From the NCBI GenBank assembly GCA_009767595.1, contig VSDK01023723.1:129675-193674 (forward strand): 64,000 nt of DNA. Direction: 5' to 3'. This stretch comes from Symbiodinium kawagutii. Its lineage: Eukaryota > Sar > Dinophyceae > Suessiales > Symbiodiniaceae. Below, one piece after another: positions 56,047-64,000 of the stretch; the first letter of the stretch is position 1, and every line of letters starts with the position of its first letter. The notes under the pieces were generated by a model. The model worked only from the letters and a program-made list of their open reading frames with translations. It ran no database searches and was not told the DNA's origin. The position numbers and the translations under genes are program-made.

Positions 56047-58384
56047 CATGATCATGGGTGATTGAAGCAGAACCAATGTTCATCTTTGGTTGATCATTGG
56101 TTGATCACGGACCTTATCAACTGGATATTCGCGATGAACAACAGCCTTCAGCCATAAAATCTTAAGGGTGCTACTGGTTGTAAATGGGGGGTTAGAAACC
56201 AACAACAAGCCACGACAACCAATACTTAGCAACGAACAATAGCAGCGCTCATTCGTAACCCTTGCTGGTTGCTTCCGTGCTGATTCATTATTGTTCGCAG
56301 GATGGTTGAATATCCAGCCTGCCCACCATGAAAGGCGCGGGGATATGGCAGCACCACCCAGCAGCATCACATGATGAGTCAAGTGGCTGCTGGTTGCTGG
56401 CTGGGCTGATGGTGCACCACCAAGAGATCCTGGTCCAGAGATCTGCTGCGAATCTCATCACAGCGAATCGTGTGTTGACATAAGGGATGCTATTGGGTCT
56501 TGACTTCAGGACAGACAAGTGTACTCTTTGGATCCTTATTTTGGTACTGTCTCAAATATTTGGTCGTCTCTTTGACAATGCAATCAACCGTCAAGTCTGG
56601 CAATGTTTGGTGTTTATATCCATAGTGCCACTTTTAAAATGGGGTCCCATCAACGATAAGAAACATGGAGGCCTGCTGTGCAATTTTGCCATCCAAGCTT
56701 TGGGTCAAGTTGCAGGTGAACTGAAGATGATTGAAAATAGCGGAGTGGGGTTTCCACAGGAGTAGAGAAAGAGGAGGAAAGGTAAAGTTTCGGAATGAAT
56801 GGCACCAATGAAATTCACAAGTATAGGATGGAAAGTGCAAAGCGCTTCGAGTTTTCCGAAGCTGAAAACTTTGGGCGGAAAACGTGACACGCCAAGACCG
56901 TGGCCTTACTGAGGCGACCCCCGGATATGGGATCCAGCTCAATGGCAGGGACAGAACGTCTTGGGCACTGCTTTGATGCAGGTGCACTGGGAGAGGGGTT
57001 CAGGACACAGCTACCCATGGATGTGCATCACCAACCACCAATGCTTGATTGCTGTATGTTCAAATTCAAAGGTTGATGGTGTATTGTGCATTTTTCTCAA
57101 CGGGATGATGATGTCCATTTTTTTGCATCCACTTATTGATGGGAAGGCGGTTCGGAACGACGTGAGGATGTACATAAGGAGCTACAAGCACTCTGGATTT
57201 TCCCAACATTGTTGCATGTGTTTGGACCACCTGCCAGGATAGTTCTGATTGGACACTCGAAGCCATTTTGTGCTAAAATGTCTAGAGATGGTCATCATCC
57301 GCTTGATTTTGGTCTCGTGGTTTCATATTTTTGCCCATGTCACATCTGTTGGTTCAATGTGTCAGTGACAAATCGGCGGGGAGTATCCTCACAACGTACA
57401 CGCAAACACATACACACACAAATTCCAGATAATTCCAGCGTATTTACTGACTCAAACTCGGGTGCCACTGGTGAAAAACTGTATCCTGTATATGCTGAAT
57501 ATCATTGAATTTCTCTAATATCATTGAATATCCCAAATCTCATTCAGTATCCCTAGTATTGCTGGTGAATATTACCCACCTAGATATTGGACATTTCTAG
57601 ACCCTACTGTTGATCAATCCCAATCCCCCTTGGCCACTGTTCATGGCTATGTTGACCAATTACAGTATTGACCAACTAGATATTCACCAATTTTTGCTAT
57701 AACCAACTACAGACCAAGTAGATATCGACTAAGGAACTATTGTTATTTGTTACCTATTAGGTAACCAATTAAACCATTTGGTTTCTTATAAACTAGAACT
57801 CATCTAACAAGGTTGTAATTGTTATACGTCTATTAGATAAACCAATCATTGGCAACATATAGACATATTAGATGTTATCATATCATTCGATGATTACTAT
57901 CCAACTAATGACATAGCCAATTATCCATTATAAACTGATTAACATGTATAGAAACCATTCTAGTTGGATACAACTGGATAACCTTTATAGAAACCAACTA
58001 ATGGTTATATTACAATCATTATAGAAATGGCTATGGGTCAAAACCCCGTACCCCTGGTTCCTATCATTAACCATTATTCTCCCTATAGTTGGTTGGTTGT
58101 TATCAGCCATGAAATTGGTTCATTAACTGCTTGACCCAGCTCGCCATATAGCTGGTATATCCTCTACTATTGTTGCTTATCATCCCCTACTATTAACCAC
58201 CAGCTATCATTGACCATTGGTTGGTTGATTATCTACCATCCAATAGATAACCACCCTGAAGTTCCCCCCCATTAACCATTGTTTTGCCCATTATTGTTGG
58301 TGGAAATCCCCCATTAGTTGGTTGGTTACCTGCTTGACCCATCGCCAACTGGTTATCTACCATCCCATGATTGCCCTCAGCGAG

Positions 58385-60852
58385 GCTCGTGAGAAGTTGC
58401 AGGCTGACGCGAAACCCACCGTGCGACCAGCCGCTGGGCCTACGAGTGGTGCAGCCCCGGTAGTACCGGAGGAGTTGCAACGGTGGAGCTGGACGGATAC
58501 GTAGGCATTGGTACATGGATACATAGCTTTATTTTGTATAGATAAGCTATCTGGAGTCATATCACATGTTGATAACCTATTTGTATTCACATCACATGTT
58601 GACGAATGTATGGTTCAATGTATCTGTATACATATGTCTGTGTCTATATCTAAACACATGCATGAAAAATATCCGAACTTCCTGGGGGTTTAGTTGATGG
58701 CTCTGCGCATCAAATAAACATGGCTCCAGGAAATTATGAAAATACTGGCTACACGCCGTGATTTGGGTTTCAGAGTTTGAGGTTTTAGGGTTTAGGGTGT
58801 CTTTGCTTCAAACAATTGAGAAACATGAGTTTGCGCAGGATTTCGATCATCTGACCAGAGGAACTTTTGGGCAGGTCTTACTCCGGACAAATGGAGGGAA
58901 TTGGCTGTGAATAAAAAGTGCATGAAAATATTGCATGAGTGCCGTGAGTAAAGTTGGAACCTCTAGAGGCAATGGAACTGGAATCAATAAAGAAATGGGA
59001 TACCACAGCTAACCTACATTGAGATTGCTGCTAAAGCCCATCATTTTGGCTGCCAATAGCCAAACCCTAGTTGGAAACGTTAATTTGAGGGGGTAAGCAC
59101 CTATTCTGGATATCCCCCACCCCCAGCATGGTGTTTTGAAGCCTGCAAGTCAGCAGCTCACTATGACAGCAGGTTTGGATGTGATTTTTGAACACAGTTT
59201 TGGTTTGTGAACACCAGGGTGCTCTTTTTTGAGTCGACCCATGTGGACAGGAACCAAGATATCAATGCACGTGACCAACCAAAAGGCAACCGTTGTGTTT
59301 CAAGAACTACGTGGAAAACAACGACAGATATCTTGTGGGGTTTTTGAATGTCAGTAAACAGGATTTAGTGATTCCGGCTTGAACATGCTGACTGTTGCAC
59401 GCTACGATTCCCAGTCATCTAGGGAACACACGATCACTTCTCCCAAAGAACTGTTGATTGCAACGACCTACCTGGCAATTGAATGCAATTGATGGATATA
59501 TACTTATATACTTATGATTTCAAGGATAGTGGATGGTTTACAATGTTCAATGATTAATCAGGGTCGATAGTGACTAGGCATGCTGGATGCTGCCAAAAGT
59601 CCAGGTCAAGGAATTTGCATAGATCAACGTAAATGACCAGGTTGTGGCTGGTTTCACCTATTTGCTGTGAGGTGGCCCCCAGCTAGATGCAACCAGCTAG
59701 GCGCTGCTGTAGACCTATTTGTTTCAAACCAATTCCGCTTTCCACACTAGACTAGTTCCAGCAAAAGCTCCCGTTCTTGATGCTCAGAAGACATAAGTTC
59801 CCCATGGTGACAGTTCATGTTCAGATGATCAAAAAGAGTGCAGAAGTCCCACGGGAGCGTGGAGTTTGCACCAAGTCTTGACATGAAAAGATCCGCTTTG
59901 TTCACAACTTTAGGCGAAGTATCCGGCAAAACCTCCGCCAGAAGCCGCTCTAAATGGATGATTGACAATGATGATTGACTAAGCTTGAGCAATATCAAGC
60001 TTAAGATGTTCCTTCTTAATCTTGCTTAATCATGGTAAATGGTGGTGAAATGTGGTGTGTCTCAAGTTGCGGGGCTCTCCCAAGCTCAGGCGGAGGTAGC
60101 GGAAGGCAAAGGAGCGAAGCGCGGCCGATGGAAGACCGCTGCCCAAGCGGAGACGGGCGACGCAACGTCGCAGGCGCGTCGCATGACGTGGATCCTGAGA
60201 CCCCCATGAAGGATCAAGGGCGCAGCATGGCGCAGCTCAACCATCGGGGGATCACCAACCTGGGGGGATTTACCTACCATCCATCCATGATTTGGTGAAC
60301 TGGCTGACTTTGAACTCGAAAGGTATGAAGTTTGTTGAGGAACACATTGCTGTGAAAGTGAATGTAGAACATGGGGCTGTCCAGTGGCCTGAAGATGTAG
60401 CATAAACTCGTATAAATATGTAGGAAATGTATCAAATATGTAGACATATTGATGTAAAAATGCTAAAGATGCTATCCTTTGTGAGCAGTTTTCGTAAACT
60501 CTCACTGCAGCCCCACCAGGCTGCTGAGACAGTGGCATCGGCTGGCTTCGAAACCTGACGAACTTAAGTCATGGAGGGCGCTGACTTTGTTGGTGATGTT
60601 CAAGATATTTTCTTTGGTCCCTAACTCCTGTTTGGTAAGAAGGCAAAATAGGCACCATTACAGCAAATATTGTGTATATATATATATATATAATTAATGC
60701 CAATTTTAGTTTTCGGACGGGAATTCCTTCTGGTATGTTCTTGTCACGTGAATGAGGCATCCCCTTGGTATAGTCTCAGATGGACCACTTGTGGACCGCC
60801 ATGGTGATTAGTCCATATCAATCATCACTGACCATCAGTATCAATCACTATC

Positions 60853-60923
<71 letters not shown>

Positions 60924-61040
60924 CCGTGTGGTACACCACTTGTGGACACGTCCAGATGATGGACCTTCCGTGCCACCGAGGATTGTTACGTTGTCTTGGA
61001 ATTCGAAGCGACTTGCGACTCTCCGAACCCGCATCCTCAG
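58385..61040 (+). CDS. ERI1-type 3'-5' exonuclease exon with two upstream linker-like exons
   Basis: 60981-61040 encodes 20 residues, DCYVVLEFEATC then DSPNPHPQ, with AG-G start and GA donor. It matches the Exo I block of DEDDh exonucleases of the ERI1/3'hExo family, which trim histone mRNA, rRNA or small-RNA 3' ends. In the family this block is normally (V/L)DFEATC, so the first metal-binding Asp is Glu here. The next block (EIIEFP) was not found before 62.3 kb. Two upstream phase-0 exons could belong to the same gene: 58385 onward (AREKLQADAKPTVRPAAGP..., possible GT donor after ...GAAP) and 60090-60173 (AEVAEGKGAKRGRWKTAAQ..., GC donor). Whether these also continue the NADAR gene is open. 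Confidence 0.45.
58784..58797 (+). repeat. Two telomere-type TTTAGGG units
   Basis: TTTAGGGTTTAGGG, the plant-type telomere unit also used by dinoflagellates. Only two units are present, so chance is quite possible. From 58798 to 60089 nothing coding is recognised. Confidence 0.4.
60854..60923. repeat. (ATC)n microsatellite
   Basis: About 23 perfect ATC units shortly upstream of the exonuclease-like exon. Confidence 0.95.
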
Positions 61041-61084
61041 GACCACTGAAGGGACCCTGCGATGAAGGGAGACAATTTTTGGGC

Positions 61085-61745
61085 GTCCCAAACGAGGAGT
61101 CCCCATGTTGAGTGTCCCCGAAGCAAGGGTTTCTAAGTCCTCCAAGCATGTCAAGAGTGTCTTCTAATGATGTTCTTGAAGAGTGTCCTACAAGAGCCGC
61201 ACGCAAGAGTCTCTGGCAAGTGTCTCCCATGACTTCTGAAAAGAGTCTCCCACAAGACTACCCTACAAGTGTGTCCTACAAGAATCTGTGAAAAAAATGC
61301 TTGCGAGATGCTCTCACAAGTGCCTCCCACAAGAGCTTCTTGCACATTTTTCAAGAAAGTCTCAGAAGAATGTCCTGTGTCCGACAATATTGTCTTACAA
61401 GAAAGTCTTCCAAGAGCGTCTTGTATAGGAATATCTCGCAAGAATGTCGTCTATAGGAATATCAATATCTCACAAGAATGTCCTATACACAAGAATCTCC
61501 TAACAGTGTCCCAATAGTGCCGCCATAAGAGTCCTACAAAAGTGTCTTGCAGAGTGACTTTCAAGACCTTCCCACAAGAGTGTTTATCGAGAGTGTCTCA
61601 CAGTTTCGGGTCAAATAAGAGTCTCCTACAACACTCTTCTGCAACAGCCACAAGAGTGTCTTGCGTTGCACAAAGCGCGTCATGCCAGTGCTACAGGGGT
61701 GTCTCACAGACCTGACAAAAGAGTCTTCCAAGAGTCTGTATCCCA
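61085..61745. repeat. Degenerate ~20-bp satellite, ACAAGAGTGTC core
   Basis: Some thirty variants of (T/C)ACAAGAGTGTC and AAGAGTCTCC at spacings of about 17-25 bases. It is too diverged for a clean unit. Open frames on both strands over it are repeat artefacts. Confidence 0.7.
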
Positions 61746-62055
61746 CAGCAGTCATCTTCACGCGTTTGCGTTTGCATTGGCACCTGTTGACATGTTTGCC
61801 TGATGTGTCCGGTCTGTGTACCGATATGACACATTCTTGCCTATACGTTCATAGTATACCGTGTATACATTACCTGCCTACAGCGGTTACGATTTCCGTG
61901 AACTCCGGAACTGGTTTGCAAATGCATCTGACTCAAGGGGGTCGGCCATGAAAAGAGGCATGTCCGGTTCGTCGAAAATTTGCTTCAGGCCTTTCAGCAA
62001 GATGCCATGAAGCATCTACATAGTTTGTAAAAGTGTATGGCTGTGAGTATATATA

Positions 62056-62101
62056 GTTATTTATTTATTTATTTATCTATTTATTCATTTATTTATTTAT
62101 A
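62056..62101. repeat. (ATTT)n microsatellite
   Basis: Interrupted TTTA units. 61750-62300 is otherwise AT-rich with no supportable gene. Confidence 0.9.
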
Positions 62102-62545
62102 TTTGAATACTGAATACTGTATATGTGTTTGAATATGTCTACGTTTATGTACATTATCTATATATATGTTTATATGTATATACATGTTGATGTATGATTA
62201 GATATGTGAATTTACACATGTCACATACATATCAACGACACAAGCTTGAGACAACTTGGTGGCTGTTGACAAGTTGTTTGTCCATACGAGCATTGCCACA
62301 AGACGGGCTATTAATATTGTGAAATGGCATTCTGGCTTGTGCATGTGATGGCATGTATAGATGTCCCGCCCCGTGACTTGGGCTCAATAGCGCTTGAGCT
62401 AACTGGCCGCGACCTTGGAAAACCTCGACGGGTGTCCTCCTTTGCAGTGCTGGGCCCCTGGGTTTCCGCAGTGGTAGGCGGAGCTTGCGTTCCTAGCGAC
62501 CTTTGCGGTGGTCGGGCTTTGCATCTACCTGGTTGCCTACGTGGT

Positions 62546-62700
62546 GGCGGTCGGGCTCTTTGAGGAGCTCTTTTTCCTTGTGTACCTGGCGGTGTTCGGG
62601 CCTCTGGCTCTCCTGGTGAACCTCCTGGCGGTCGGGCTCTTTGCAGAGCTCTTTTTCCTTGTGTCCGTGGGGACGCTCGGGCTTGGTTGCGCTACCTCCT
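62546..62700 (+). repeat. 81-bp partial tandem duplication, retroelement leader
   Basis: GGCGGTCGGGCTCTTTG at 62546 recurs at 62627, followed in both by GAGCTCTTTTTCCTTGTGT. It lies directly upstream of the Gag start and is probably the untranslated leader or LTR of the Copia-like element. I could not define LTR ends. Confidence 0.55.
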
Positions 62701-62826
62701 GGTGTTTGGCTTCGTGTTCTTCTACGTGGACTTTCTCCTGGCCTTACTCCCGTTGGTGCTGACCTTCGACTACGTGCTGAACGACCTGTACTTCGTGGAC
62801 TTGGTGAGCCCCTGAACGTGGACGAG

Positions 62827-64000
62827 ATGTCTTCGATGTCTGCCGAAGATGAGAAGAAGAAGGATCGAGTTGAGAGTGGCTTTGACTCCTACATTCCGGT
62901 GTGGGATGGCAAGTCGGAGTCGCTTCGTGACTTCAAGCGGCAGGTGAAGTGGTGGCTCTCTTCGATCGACTTGGAGAGGACTCGGTTCTTCAACTTGGCG
63001 GCAAGGTTTGCCATGCGACAAAAGGGTAGTGCCAAACTATGTGCGATGGAACTCGACCCCAAGGACATCGCCTACAAGCCAGCGGTGACGCTACCCGATC
63101 CTCAAACTGGAGATGATGCGGTGGTGACCCCAGCAGACTATGCCTATGGCATTTGGAAGGTCATCGATGCATGGAACTCGACCCCAAGGACATCGCTTAC
63201 AAGCCAGCGGTGACTCTACCCGATCCTCAATCTGGAGATGAGACTGTGGTGACCCCAGCAGACTATGCCTATGGCATTTGGAAGGTCATCGATGCATGGG
63301 AGAACATGGTGGGCAGGACGGTGACGGACAAACGTGGAGAACTCAGGGAGAAGTTCTACAACTCTTTGAAGAGGCCCCACCATGAGAGTGTTACCTCTTT
63401 TGTCTTGAGGTACAGGACGAACCTGGCTGAGATGAGGGCAGAAGGTGTCGTGATTGACGATGCTGAGGCTGCCTGGTTCTTCAAGCAGAAGCTGTCCCTT
63501 TCTGAGCTTCAACGACAGCTCTTGGAGACTACGCTGGGTGCGAACACCGAGGTCTATGCTGACTGCGAGCGGGAAGCGGTCAGACTTTTCAAGAGAGTGC
63601 ACCTTGGAGCAGCAGCTTCGAATGCCAATGCCCCTCGGAAACCGATATCATTGGCAAGTTTTTCCCAGCAAAGGGATGGTCAAAGGTTCCCCTTCCGCAA
63701 GCCTGCTCCCTCCTCGAGTGCAGCCTCTACGGCTTCGTGGCGGACTACATCAACGACGAGATCTACACGGTCTGCCAATGTGACTGAGACTGAAGCCGAT
63801 GGCGATGGACAAGAATGGCCCTATGATCCTGATGGTGATGACCATGAGGCCTACGAGGCAATCCAGGAAGAAGAAGAAGAAGATGATCCAGCTATGCTGC
63901 ACCTTCAATCTGAGGTTGAAGTGATGGCGGCCGAGTTGGAAGAGCTAGTCAACAATGGCGTGGATGAAGCTGAAGTTTCCACGTTGGAAGAGAGCCTGGA
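62827..64000 (+). pseudogene. Copia-like Gag, frame broken by a 125-bp duplication, 3' partial
   Basis: Structural protein of a Ty1/Copia-type retrotransposon. From the ATG at 62827 it reads MSSMSAEDEKKK, then WDGKSESLRDFKRQVKWWL, the usual start of dinoflagellate Copia Gag, then a helical domain. A 125-bp segment (63046-63170) is tandemly repeated at 63171-63295. As 125 is not a multiple of three, the first frame ends at TGA 63211. The shifted frame is open from the second copy to the window end, through ...KFYNSLKRPHHES..., ...LRYRTNLAEMRAEG..., a Ser/Thr-rich linker, and an acidic EEEEEDD stretch. Removing one repeat copy would leave one continuous frame, so this is a recent break. Downstream protease, integrase and RT would lie beyond the window. 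Confidence 0.8.

Noticed and set aside
58784..58797. Interstitial telomere
   Set aside because: Only two TTTAGGG units; too short to claim more than chance.
1..64000. CRISPR arrays, tRNA or rRNA genes
   Set aside because: I looked for regularly spaced repeats and for cloverleaf-like sequence and saw none I could support; a tRNA scan would be needed to exclude tRNA genes.

Overview
The window looks like nuclear DNA of a dinoflagellate, most likely a Symbiodiniaceae-type alga. Four things point there. Genes are broken into very small exons joined by introns that start GT, GC or GA and end AG, and every exon assigned here starts with G. A sequence close to the dinoflagellate spliced leader is embedded in the genome. 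Retroelements carry a C5-cytosine methyltransferase. Everything recognisable is on the + strand, as in dinoflagellate unidirectional gene blocks. The species cannot be named from this window.

Layout. 0.2-10.9 kb holds small exons of an RCC1-like (TWG-repeat) protein whose start lies upstream of the window. 11-21.8 kb is mostly non-coding, with simple repeats and scattered open frames that look like exons of unrecognised genes. 21.85-29.93 kb is a tyrosine-recombinase retrotransposon with split direct repeats (A1 ... B1 A2 B2). It encodes an SR-tailed ORF1, a tyrosine recombinase with all catalytic residues, and a Gag-like protein followed, after one in-frame TAG, by a DNMT3-like methyltransferase, a reverse transcriptase and an RNase H. 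A 256-base assembly gap and a trinucleotide array close its right end.

34.2-48.8 kb is a nearly complete methylmalonate-semialdehyde dehydrogenase gene (ALDH6A1/mmsA type) in 22 exons, reconstructed codon by codon. Its 21 introns start 8 GT, 7 GC and 6 GA. An intronless DUF4116-repeat gene sits inside one of its introns. 51.9-55.8 kb has three exons of a NADAR-domain (ADP-ribose glycohydrolase-type) protein. Within it lies a small cysteine-rich ORF preceded by a relict spliced leader, probably a retrocopied mRNA. 58.4-61.0 kb has three phase-compatible exons, the last with an ERI1-type exonuclease motif. 62.8-64.0 kb is the 5' part of a Copia-like Gag gene disrupted by a 125-bp tandem duplication, running off the end.

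The genes do not form a pathway. The link between them is genome dynamics: a self-methylating type of retrotransposon, recycled mRNAs, hairpin elements of about 92 bp in introns and intergenic DNA, and introns flanked by short direct repeats that look like insertion scars.
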